This document shows, piece after piece, positions 30,306-41,683 of a DNA stretch of 64,000 bases (positions are counted from its first letter, which is position 1; every line of letters starts with the position of its first letter). The notes beneath the pieces were generated by a model that searched no databases, was not told the DNA's origin, and was given only the letters and a program-made list of their open reading frames with translations. The DNA is from Morella rubra (taxonomy: Eukaryota; Streptophyta; Magnoliopsida; Fagales; Myricaceae). Position numbers and translations under genes: made by a program. The stretch lies in assembly GCA_003952965.2 (NCBI GenBank), contig CM025855.1:30181609-30245608 (forward strand). The letters are read 5' to 3'.

Positions 30306-33300
30306 CAGTGGCGGAACAGGATTGAAATCTATGGGTGTCGAACTTTAAAAGCGGAATGATAAGAAAAAAAATTTCTTTCGTAATACAAAAAATAGTCTTA
30401 AAGTTACAATGTCGAAAATTAAGGACTAAAAGCATTAAAAATATTAGAATACATGTACCATACTATGTACTGCAACTAAAAGGTAACAATTATATCCTAC
30501 GATTTTGCATCTTCTGAAAATGTTGCAAAATGTCTTCGTTCTTAATAGTTTTAAAAACTTCTTGCTCGATGTACACTACCATGCAATCATTCATCCAATC
30601 ATCTCCATCCTATTACGCAAATCACTCTTGATGATCTTCATTGCAGAAAACACTCTTTCAACGGTTGCAGTCGCAACTGGTAAGACCAATGCCAACTCAA
30701 TAAGTCGATAAACTAATGGAAATAGAGTATTCTTTTTTGTCTCAACCATCTTCACAGCAAGATCTCCAATATCTTGAAGTCTAGAAAAAACATCATTTCT
30801 TTCTAACATCTCTAATATAGTATTAAGCTGATTTTTAAGTATCAAATGATCATCTGCTGTAAAATCTTCTGGATAAAGCTCGGCAAGACGACGTAACTTA
30901 ACATGATCAAACGCTGAGAATGAGTTTTTGGATCAAGACATGCTATGTAAAGAAGTAACTTCCGTACTTGCTTCTGTGAACCGATTATCCATCTCCTGAG
31001 TGATCAAATCAATAACTTGGCAAAACACTTCCACACGAAAATGATGCAAATAAGTAATTTGCCCTCCACGCCTCGAACGACTACGAATTGTATAATGTCT
31101 TCCATATTGGCACACTAATAGAGTTATCAACACAAAAAGTTTTAACTTCTTCCAAAAATTCATCCCATTCTATCTCTCTCAAATTGCAACTGTTCCTTCA
31201 CAATTCCAACCAAACCATAGCATTAACAATGTCTTGATCTTTTCGTTGTAAGGCTTGTGACAATTCATTTGTAATTCTCATTATATTCCTCAACAAATGC
31301 ATAGTGAATACAAACTCAAAACTTTCCATCTTATCCATCAAACCCATAGCCAGAGATCTTTGTTCTGATAGAGTACCATCATCTTTTATGTGTTCAAGCA
31401 CTTCCAATACTGATGACCACATAGTAAAGAGACGGATTATTGTAAGGTGGTATGAACCCCAACGAGTGTCACCTACAATATTATAGGAATTACAAAACTA
31501 TAAACAAATAAAAAAAACTAAATGGTCTATTAGTATTGTAATGAAATATAATAATTACCTGGTCGTGCGAGACTGGTTTCTTGATTTTTGCCCCTTCCAC
31601 TAGAAATCTCTCCCTTGTCCAACCGCTCCACTATCTTCTCATGACAACTTTGCCGAAGAGCATCTTTCCTTTTACATGAAGCTCCGACCATATTCACAAT
31701 CTTGGAAGTATAATAAAAAAATCACCAACTTGCAAGTTATTCTTTGCAATACCCACAATAACCAATTGAAGTTGGTGAGCAAAACAATGGATATACGTAG
31801 CAGAAGGATTGTCCCTCAAAATGAGCGACTTCAACCCATTGAACTCGCCTCGCATGTTTGATGCCCCATCATACCCTTGACCTCTCAACTTGGATATTGA
31901 TAACCATGCCTTGCAAACAATTTGTCTATAGCATTTTTCAAAGATTCAGAGCAAGTATCAGGAACATGTTCCACACCAAGAAACCTTTCAATCACATGTC
32001 CACGTATTGTTACATATCTCAAAACCACTGCCATTTGCTCCTTCACTGAATTATCTCGAGACTCATCAACCATAAGAGAATAAAATCCATCCCCAATTTC
32101 TTTAATGATGGCAAGTGTGGTTTTAGCTGCACAAGCACTCACCATTTCCTTCTGCACTTTTGGAGAAGTCATTTGGTTGTTTCCAGGAGCATTAGTGTTA
32201 AGTGTCTTAGCAACCTTTTCATCACGTTGGAAAAACACATTCAAAAGCTCAAGAAAATTGCCCTTCCTTATTGAACTCTCAGACTCATCATGACCACGAA
32301 AAGCTAATCCTTGCCCAAAAGATAACGAATGCAATCTAAAACCGCTGTTAAACGAATGCGATAAGCATTCTCTTGATCGTGCCCGTGTGAGGATAACATG
32401 TGCGACACACTTTGTCGCTGATTTTCAAGTGCTTCACATTGTCTTCTAGCTTCATTGTGAGCACTATTACATGTCACCAACATGTTCACAAAAACCCCAC
32501 TGCCTTTTTCCAATTGCTAAATCCCGTAGATGTAAACTTATCTCCCCCAGATTTCCCTCCTCTAGGTCGCCTAAACAGATAACACCACAAGCAATACACC
32601 TCATCCTTTGATACACTATATTCCAACCAATTAAAATTTTAAACCATAACTCCCTAAAACCCCTCATTTCTTGCCCATATTCTTCTTGGGAAAATCATGG
32701 CCACGGTTGAAAAGACCTTTGATCAAATACTCCCTACGAACTTGATCCCTAATCCCAACATCATATTCTTCAATGGGTTTACGTAACCCTGGGTCAGCAA
32801 CAATATCATCCGGACTAAATTAATGCGAGGTCTTTTTGAACTACTATCCATTTCAGAATTAGTAGCCACGTTAGGAGTATTAGACGACTCCACGCTACGT
32901 GGCTTTCTTATCACAAACTTATCCATTATCTAAACAAAAAAAAAATGAAAATTAATCAATAATCACTCAGCAAATTAAACAACATTAATCAATAATCTGC
33001 ATTAATAAAATAAAGAAATGCAATCAATAATCATTTAGCAAATAAACATGTAGTTGCAATAAGTTGGTAGATTACTGTGTCCAATTTGAGCATGGAATGT
33101 AGATTTAACAAATGGGAGAAACTGATAAATTTAATAAAGATGAGCTAGCATAGGCATTAGGCAATATGAACAAACAAAAAAGAAACACCACTCTACAACT
33201 CACGAAGAAAACTTCTTGGTGGAAAAATTCACAGCAAAACAATATATTTGCAAATAAATTGAAATTACAGACCCATCAACCAATAACCCAATAAAAATGA

Positions 33301-33533
33301 CTGAAAATCTATTTCACATAAAGCTCAAATAAAGAAATTTACCTCATTCATTCATTGCCTAAAATCCTAAACTACTAAAACAAAATAACCGGAAAAAAAA
33401 AGGAACGAAATCTCACCAATGAGGCAATGATCCAATCGAGATTGAGAGACTATCTTCGACTGCAAATCAAATTGGAAAATTAGAAACGAAATCGAAGAGA
33501 AGCTGCGAGCAGCAGCAGCCAGCCAGAGATGCA

Positions 33534-33568
<35 letters not shown>

Positions 33569-34053
33569 GTTAATGGTTATACCTATAACCTATGGCTGGT
33601 GCGTGCGAGTCGTGCGACGGTGGCCGGTGGGACAACGACCAACGGACGGCAAGTCGGCAACAGGCAACGGCGGCTGGGCCTGAGCAATGGCAGAGGGCAG
33701 AGAAATTAGAAATTGTGAGAGAGGGGGAGATCGGAAAGAGGGAGGGGATTTTCAAAGCAGGGGTGAAACGGTGCGTTTCACCCCTGTTTTTTTTTTTTTT
33801 TTTTTTTTTACGCAGAGGGTGAAACGGCGTCGTTTCACCCTCTGCTGAAAAAAAATAAATAAAAACAGGCTGGGGGCCCGAGCCTAATGGGTTTCGGGGC
33901 CCGACCCCCAACATAAACTCTACTAGGCCTGGGCCCAATGGGTATCGGGGCCCAGGCCAAGTAATGAAAATATATATATATATTTGAAATTTTTTTTTGG
34001 GCGGGGAATGGGTAGCGACCGCCCTGGTTCGCTACCCTCTCCTTCTGCCACTG
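30306..34053 (-). mobile_element. hAT transposon with decayed ZMYM1-like transposase
   Basis: The element runs from CAGTGGCGGAAC at 30306 to its inverted partner (reverse complement CAGTGGCAGAAG) ending at 34053, about 3.75 kb. The interior holds a minus-strand hAT transposase. The GC-rich part at 33570-33960 is the 5' untranslated side and includes a GA microsatellite (33538-33566). The eight bases outside each end (CATATATA left, CCTACACC right) do not match, although hAT insertions normally make an 8-bp duplication. This suggests that one flank was lost or rearranged after insertion. The left end lies inside the PPR fragment. Confidence 0.8.
30490..32926 (-). pseudogene. hAT transposase (DUF4371 plus hAT dimerisation domain), broken
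   Basis: Begins MDKFVIRKPRSVESSNTP at 32926 and ends at a stop at 30490-30492. The order fits zinc-finger MYM-type 1-like hAT transposases: N-terminal basic segment; TTF-type region near 32750-32470; the DUF4371/RNase-H core with LAFRGHDESESS, EQMAVVLRYV, GQGYDGASNMRGEFNG and CFAHQLQLVIVG; then PVATATVERVFSAMKIIKS and the hAT dimerisation tail. A clean GT-AG intron sits at 31473-31558 between the ARP and GDTRWG codons. The frame is broken several times, for example a one-base shift near 32822 after KRPRIN and stops near 32660, so no active transposase is expected. The conserved parts are still easy to read, so decay is moderate. Confidence 0.88.
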
Positions 34054-34079
34054 CCTACACCCATTGTGAAAGCCCTTAT

Positions 34080-34304
34080 TTTGTATGATGAATACATACA
34101 GATTAGGTTTCTATTTATAAAGATAATACAAAGTATGATAGAAAAATATTCTTACATTTAAATTAGAATCTTTACATTTAAACTTGAATCTATGAGATTT
34201 AATAAGAATACCACATTTAAACTCTATATCATAACAATAATATCATATCAAATCTTGTAGATTTGATTATCCAAATCTCTTAAGTTTGATTATGATATTA
34301 TTTC
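34080..34304 (-). mobile_element. LTR-like repeat (minus orientation), second copy, fossil
   Basis: Matches 28840-29049 in the same orientation across most of its length, including the ATATCATATCAAATCTTGTA block. With the first copy it frames about 5 kb holding the PPR fragment and the hAT element. This is consistent with an old LTR element that is broken and was later invaded. Two independent solo copies remain possible. Confidence 0.45.
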
Positions 34305-34983
34305 GAAGTATCATGGCTTCAATGGAATTAAGAATCCTATGAAACGAAATCCCTCTTTGATACGTATAATTTCTTTCCATATCATAAAGATTATGATGAA
34401 ATTTATATTATAATTCGAGAAAGAAAATCGGGTGTTGTTATTATTATTCGTGGTGTTGCAAATTAGAGTGGCAACGTAGGGGCTCAGGGTGCAGCATGCA
34501 GAGAGTAGGAAAAGTTCCATATCGTACCCGCCAGTTTCGAGTTCGTTATGGTTAGAAGGTCGTCGTGGTAATCCCTCGAGTCCGGTTCTAGTTCAAACTC
34601 CCAAGAAACTCTCCAAGAATAGCAACACGACAGCACATATAAGTAAAAAAAACTTATGGGAAATGAGACACAGGCACACAACTCCACTAAAGCAATGAAC
34701 ACCAAGAGATCGAAACCGAAATTCAAAGTAACTCCGAGCATTCCTCGGAGCCCTTTGTGTCTCCCATTTCTTTGACCCTATATCTCAGCCTTTTCAATTG
34801 CAGCTTAGCTCTCAGCTGCTGGGTACCTCCTCCTTCTAAGGAGGCGATCCACCCCATTGGCTCACAAGCGCTTCTTTTTCCTTTCCATTTTCCCTTTGTT
34901 CGTTCCGTGTTCATTGGAGTTATCCATTATTCTAAGAATCTCCGAACTAGGTTTGGGTTCTAGCTAGTTGAGGAGAGGTTCTA
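34305..34983. promoter_or_regulatory. Upstream region of the beta-galactosidase gene
   Basis: About 680 bases between the repeat and the ATG at 34984. The pyrimidine-rich 34760-34980 stretch is the likely 5' leader. No clear TATA box could be assigned. Confidence 0.45.
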
Positions 34984-37900
34984 ATGGCGCTGTCGAGCCG
35001 CGTGCTTTTGCTCGCTGTTCTTTACATTTTGGTCTCAGCCGCCGTTGGTCATGGTGGGAATAAGCGTCAGGCCGTGACCTATGATGGGACGTCTTTGATC
35101 ATCAACGGAAAAAGAGAGCTTCTCTTTTCGGGTTCAATCCATTACACTCGTAGCACCCCAGAAGTAACTTAAACCTCAAGTTATCCTTTTGAATATCATA
35201 TTTTTGTGTTTTGGGTTTTTAATGTTTTATTGAGGGTGAGTTAATTTCAATAGACGAAACTAATGGATAGTGTTTAAAACTTGGTTTTAGATGTGGCCGG
35301 ACCTTATCGCAAAAGCTAGACATGGAGGTTTGAACGTGATTCAAACCTACGTGTTTTGGAATATTCATGAGCCTGTGCAAGGGCAGGTAAGAAGTGTTTC
35401 GTACAGAAATTATTTTGTATTCATTTGCAACAATTATTGCTACGTGTTTGTCTAACTCTTAATTAGCGGTGTCCCAATTTTTCGGCAGTACAATTTTCAA
35501 GGAAACTATGATTTGGTGAAGTTCATAAGGCTGGTAGCGGATCAAGGGATGTATGTGACCCTCAGGGTTGGGCCATTTATCCAAGCTGAATGGAACCACG
35601 GGTTTGTCTTTAATTTCTCCTTTGCTTCTTCCTCTTGTAATAAGATTTTCTTTCTGCAATGTTAAGCGGCCTCTCTAAAATTTTGTTGTGTTCAAATGTG
35701 AACTTCAGAGGACTTCCTTACTGGCTAAAAGAGGTCCCTGACATCATATTCCGTTCTGATAACGCACCCTTCAAGGTATCACTTTTGCACCACTTAAGGT
35801 GCAATACCATTTTGGGAGATCTAATGCAATAATTCTAGGGTTCTATTGAACTGAGATTCTTCTCATTTTCAGTACCACATGAGGAAATATGTGAGGATGA
35901 TTACAGATAAGATGAAAGAAGAGAAACTATTTGCTTCACAAGGAGGCCCAATCATCTTATCGCAGGTTTGGCTGCACAGATCTAGTGATTTTTGGTTATT
36001 ATTATAAGAGATGTTATCTTCTTGTTAATTGGATTAGTCAATAATATGACCCAGATTGAAAATGAATACAACCATATCCAAATGGCATACAGAGATCTGG
36101 GAGACAGATATGTTCAGTGGGCAGCAAGAATGGCTGTGGGAATGAAAACAGAAGTTCCATGGATCATGTGCAAGCAGAAGGATGCTCCTGATCCAGTGGT
36201 GAGTTTGCAAAATTTCTGGTCGACTAATGTTCGACACTTCAGATTACGTCTCTGAAATCTAAAGAATTGGGCGCTAAGAAACCAACAAAGGACAAAGTCT
36301 TATGTGTCTTTCCAATCTTCGGACTAAAAAGCACACGCTTTGACATGCAGATCAATACATGCAATGGAAGGCACTGCGGAGACACTTTCACAGGCCCGAA
36401 CAAACCCTACAAGCCTTCTATATGGACTGAGAACTGGACTGCTCAGTAAGTAATATACACCTCAATGATTGATATGTATGGCCATAAGCCACACAACTAG
36501 AAAAGAAGAGAGCACCATAAACAAATATACTGACACACTCCCACATACATTAGAGAAATCGTTAGAACTAGAGCGAACTTGGGTAATTTGTTTCCCACAC
36601 TAAATTGCAAAACTATTTTGTCAGCTTCTAGGCATTGCTAATGGCTTTGCAATTATTGCTTGTACATACAGGTACAGAGTATTCGGAGACCCTCCATCTC
36701 AAAGAGCGGCAGAAGATATTGCATACTCAGTTGCCCGCTTCTTCTCAAAGAACGGAACTCTGGTCAACTATTACATGGTAGGAAGATAAGTGACCATATT
36801 CGCACTTCTCCTTTTGAACCAATTAATTGGCACGAACTGCATTTTTCCTCGATAGAAAACACCTTACATCATACTTTGCAGTACCATGGTGGAACGAACT
36901 TTGGTAGGACAAGCGCTGTCTTTACAACAACTCGCTACTATGATGAAGCCCCTCTTGACGAATATGGTAAAGATTTCTAGCTAGTATCTCAAATGAACCT
37001 GGGAAGCTATTCAAACATATAGGGGCCTAACCACTCTAATGCAGGTTTGCAGAGGGAACCCAAATGGAGTCACCTTAGGGACGTGCACAGTGCCATACAT
37101 CTATGCAAGAAGGCTTTGCTTTGGGGTGATCATGATGTCCAAATGTTAGGCAAGCATACAGAGGTATGCACCTGAATAGAGTGAATTGATGCACTATAAG
37201 TTCGCTCTGATAACTGTTCCCTAATATGTACTAAGCTGACCGCCATGCAGGCTCGAACATTCAAGAAGCCTGGAACAAATATCTGTGCTGCATTTTTGGC
37301 CAACAATAACTCCAGAATGTCAGCAACAGCTAAATTCAGGGGTGAGGAATATTACCTACCACCGCATTCCATTAGCATCCTCCCTGATTGCAAGACTGTG
37401 GTCTTCAATACACAAACGGTAATTCCTCGTCTCTTAAACTTCTCTATGTATTGCATAGAAGAAATAGTAGCTGAAACCTAGAGAATGTCTGAGGGTTTCT
37501 TCTCTTAAATAAAAACAGATTGTATCTCAACATAATGCAAGGAACTTAAAGAAATCAAAGGTTGCAAAGAATCTTAAATGGGTGATGTCCCCTGAAACCA
37601 TCCCAACTGTAGAACAATTGCCAGTTGATTCCCGTACTCCAAAAGAGCTCTATAGCTTGCTGAAGGACACCACAGACTATGCGTGGTACACCACTAGGTA
37701 AGTCAAGCTTAATTAAGCACCTTCTGGGCCAAGTTTATCAAGATCTTTCCAACGATTATCATTTAACCAAGCTTGAAGTTGACACTGATGAGGCTAATGT
37801 GGCATGTTTTTCATATTTTGCTTGCAGCATAGAATTGAATCCCCGTGACTTGCCGCTACGGGAAGATATTCACCCAGTGCTACGCGTTGCAAGTCTTGGC

Positions 37901-39558
37901 CATGCCTTGCATGCATTTGTGAACGGTGAATATGTTGGTGAGCACAACCGGTCCATCACAAACATTATTGTGACATTTAACACTTTCACCTACTTATCGT
38001 GCTTATGATATTCACTTAAACCAAAAGTGCTTATGATTTTCAGGATCGGCACATGGGAGCCATGACGAGAAGAGCTTTGTCTTTCAGAATGCCGTGAGCT
38101 TCATTCCCGGGGTAAACCATATAACGCTGCTTGGCATGACAGTTGGACTCCCAGTAAGTAGCTCCGAGCTTCCCATCGTACAACTTTGTTGGGATTTTAA
38201 AAGAGGCACTTACAAGCTGTTCTGTAACTGAGAAGGATAGCGGAGCCTACATGGAGCACAGGTTTGCGGGTCCCCATGCTGTAACCGTCCTTGGTTTGAA
38301 CACTGGAACGCTCGATCTGACAGACAATGGTTGGGGGCATCAGGTACCAATAAACCTCTTATGATTAGTTGTAACACTGAAACCATGCTAAAATAATTAT
38401 GAGCGTGATCCAAAAGCGAATAAGTGACTGCAACGTAACGGAATCGCCACCCACTTCGCAGGTTGGCCTAACAGGAGAAAAGCTCAAAGTTTACACACAG
38501 GCTGGATCACACAGGGTAGAATGGAAGCAGGTCAATGGACAAGGACCTGCTCTTACATGGTATAAGGTACGCTCTGACAAACATGTGACCCACTTACATG
38601 TTCAAAGTTGCACATCATACAAAGAAACTTCAAGCGGAAATAGCAAATTAACTGTAGAGTAAAAAAGAGACTTCGGTGCATGCAACTTCTGTGGCATCTC
38701 AATAGCCTTGACATGAGTAAGCATATTCTTGTTGCAGACATATTTTGATTCTCCTGAAGGAAATGACCCCGTTGCTATCAGGATGACTGGTATGGGCAAG
38801 GGAATGATTTGGGTCAATGGTAAAAGCATTGGCCGCCACTGGATGTCCTTCCTCTCTCCTCTTGGAAAGCCTTCTCAATCAGAGTAAGTAAAGTCGCCAC
38901 CAAATTGCACATTAAGGCTGACAGAATTCTCCATACACTAAAAATCTGAGTTTCTTTTGTTCTCAATTTGCAATTTCGTTAGGTACCATATCCCTAGATC
39001 CTTCATAAAGCCAACAGAGAATCTCCTTGTTGTATTGGAGGAGCAGAAAGGGGACCCGAAAGAAATTGAGATACTACTGGTCAACAGAAATACTATCTGT
39101 AGCCTCATAACTGAGTATTATCCGCCCCATGTGAAGTCATGGCAAAGGAAGGACAGCAAATTCAGACCTGTAGTGGACGTCGTGAAGCCAGCAGCTCACC
39201 TAAAGTGTCCTAACCACGGAGAGATTGTTGCTGTCGAGTTTGCTAGCTTCGGTGATCCTTATGGCGCCTGTGGAAACTTTGTTATGGGCACATGCAATGC
39301 TCCCACTACAAAAGAGGTTGTTGAACAGGTAAAACATATTGTTTCCAGCATGTTACGCTGTCGCATGAATTAGTTTTACTTGCCAAGTAAATTGAATGCT
39401 AATTGTTATGATGGCTTTGCTTTGAGCAGCATTGCTTAGGAAAAACTAGCTGTTCAGTTCCGATTGAGCGAGAGCTTTTCATCAAGAACAACGATGGTTG
39501 TCCGGATATCCAGAAGGCACTTGCTATACAAGTGAGGTGCGGCCACAAGAAGCATTAG
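34984..39558 (+). CDS. BGAL: Beta-galactosidase, GH35 with C-terminal SUEL lectin domain (BGAL13/14 type)
   Basis: Nineteen exons: 34984-35163, 35291-35386, 35489-35601, 35709-35775, 35873-35965, 36055-36198, 36351-36445, 36672-36777, 36882-36966, 37045-37163, 37251-37418, 37519-37697, 37828-37937, 38044-38153, 38236-38343, 38462-38566, 38738-38883, 38983-39328 and 39430-39558. The product is 832 aa. A hydrophobic signal peptide ([17 protein letters not shown]) directs it to the secretory pathway and cell wall. The GH35 signature [13 protein letters not shown] carries the acid/base at E187, and WTENW carries the nucleophile at E258. The [11 protein letters not shown] and [14 protein letters not shown] blocks are typical of plant BGALs. 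Residues from about 745 to the end form a Cys-rich SUEL/galactose-binding lectin domain. It would remove terminal beta-galactosyl groups from wall polysaccharides. The genomic neighbour UPL3 supports the BGAL13/14 assignment. Confidence 0.95.
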
Positions 39559-39940
39559 AGAAGATCAGGTCTGAGAGTTTCACGAGTGTTTGTGATCATG
39601 GATCCGAATAGTGAAATTTACGCGCATGGTAGCTTCAATGCATGCAAAAGTAGACTTGAGATCAGTTGTCGAAATATTCAATTTTTTTGCTTTTCTGAAC
39701 TAGCAAATGAGACTTACATTCATTTTAACATTCAGCTTTCTTCATGTTATTCATTCAAGAAGAAAGAAATTGAATTACTATGTAATTAATTCTGAAACTG
39801 TTATGACAAAGAACTGCAGAGAATTTAGAATGCTGAAGGGTGCACGCATGCATATGTGGAAGCTTAGGAAATAAGGCGAAAAAGTGCATCTATCCGTTCA
39901 AAACTACCGGAGTCAAAATTAGAATAGGTTCACTTGTAAT

Positions 39941-41223
39941 TAGGCTGTAAATGAATCGAGTGTTCATGAACAGCTCAAGCTCAGCTCGTATAAACTCAGT
40001 TCAAGCTCAGTTCATTTAATAAACTAGCTGAGTTCGAACACCATTTTTAGCTTGATTGTTAAATGAGTCAAACTTGATTAAATTCGGCTTGACTCAATTT
40101 AAGTCGTGAACAAAGCTTGTATAAACTCAACTTTGCTCATTTGAGCTCATTTAATAGCTCGTATTAAAAAAATACATGTAAATAAAAATATTATATCCAT
40201 AAATACATTTGTGGACTTACAGTTATATATATAACTTATAATATTTATACCTATAGCTAGTACACTTGTATATATTGTATATCTCTATTATTGTTGTGTA
40301 TATGTTTAGGTATATAATATTACTTTATATTTAGTATTAGTAACATTTATATATCTATAGAGCCTATTTATATATCTTATGTATATGCATGTGTTATGGT
40401 TTATATTAAATTTTTATGATATTATTATGTTAAGTTACTTATAAAATATATATTTATATGAGTCATTTTTGTATATATAAGCACACAAATTTACTTATGT
40501 TACAAAGTGTTTTCATTGATTACGTGTTTGACGTATGCTTATGATTTGGTAGAAAAATTGTTGGCTTGTATTTTTGAATGATTGATTGGTGGTAAAGTTT
40601 TCCTCATTACCATGTAATTATGATATTGATGTTTTGCAGGCTATATTTTTTGTGAAAGCCTAAATATATAGAGTGAAAAACACCATATTCTTTTCTAGTA
40701 CACTTCTATTGGTTAGTACATATTATTGTTTATTTTACTAAGCAATAGATTAGATCATTTAGTTATTACTGTTGTGATATATAATCACAAATAAATGTTT
40801 GAGTGTTAAAATTTTAGAGCGGTTAAAATTTTGAGTAAGCGAGTTAGTGAAAAAGTAAAAATAGTTTATGGGAGTTGGTAAAAAAGTGAAAAGATAGAAT
40901 ATTTGAATGAATATTATAATAAAAAAGAATAATTTGACAAGGAAAAGAGATTATTTTGTAATTTTTTTTAATTAGGGACAAAATTTTAAGTGACAAAAAT
41001 ATGGTAATTTCAAATCCTAAAAAAGTTCTACCTAATTTTAAAAATACAAAACAAGCTCGGGTCGAGCTGAGTTTGTTTGTTTGTTTTATGTCAAGCTTAA
41101 ACTTGTTTAAAATTTAACGAGTCGAGTTCGAACAAGGATTTTCGAGCTTTATTCGAACTCGAGTCGAGTTCGAGCTTTTATATGTGTCACTACTCAGCTC
41201 GGCTCGGCTCGTTTACAGCCCTA
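39941..41223. mobile_element. Non-autonomous hAT element, whole, with 8-bp target duplication
   Basis: Starts TAGGCTGTAAATGAATCGAG and ends with the inverted partner (reverse complement TAGGGCTGTAAACGAGCCGA). Perfect 8-bp duplications CTTGTAAT flank it at 39933-39940 and 41224-41231. The sub-terminal parts are rich in GCTCGAGC-type motifs, as in a widespread family of plant hAT elements with GCTGTAAACGAGCC termini. The 1283-bp interior has no transposase frame and carries a nested MITE-like copy. Confidence 0.9.
40799..40995 (+). mobile_element. MITE-like repeat, copy 2, nested in the hAT element
   Basis: About 195 bp starting TTGAGTGTTAAAATTTTAG and ending in ACAAAATTTTAAGTGA. It matches the reverse complement of 10364-10521 and the two halves at 41607-41683 and 43101-43190. 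It lies wholly inside the hAT element 39941-41223, so it is younger than that element or travelled with it. Confidence 0.55.
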
Positions 41224-41606
41224 CTTGTAATATAGATTTCAAGGACTCAAGAGTACCACAGACATTGCGAAGTTCATTTGAAAAGGATTAGTAATATAAG
41301 ACAATAAAAAATGCAAAGCATATATATGTTGAAAATCACGTACGTACGGGAGAGTTTTCATAATTTAAGAGGGCGAATAGTCTTCAATTAGTCAATGCTC
41401 GGACATTTGGAGTTGCTTAAGAAATTATAAATAAATCAAATTATAATAGTTTAATATTACGAATATTAAAAAGACCAAATAAAAAATTACGTTTGAAAAT
41501 GCGGCAACTTGCTTCGTACCGGGAGCTGCGGTGGAAGACATGCCAAAGAAAGTCAGGATGGACGAACTAGTGGCTCTCCAATCTAACACCGGAATTCATT
41601 TGTCTG

Positions 41607-41683
41607 TGAGTTGGGTAGTTAAAATTTTGTTATTAGTGAAAAAATGAAAGAGAGATGATTTGAGTAAATATTTTATATATAAC
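41607..41683 (+). mobile_element. MITE-like repeat, copy 3, left part
   Basis: Matches the first part of copy 2 (TAGTTAAAATTTTG, then GTGAAAAAATGAAAG and TGAGTAAATATTTTATATAT). The similarity breaks off at about 41684, where a 1.4-kb GC-richer insertion starts. Confidence 0.5.

Noticed and set aside
34984-39558. BGAL as a pseudogene, because many short frames appear to end early
   Set aside because: All nineteen exons join in frame at GT-AG sites, both catalytic glutamates are present, and the length is normal.
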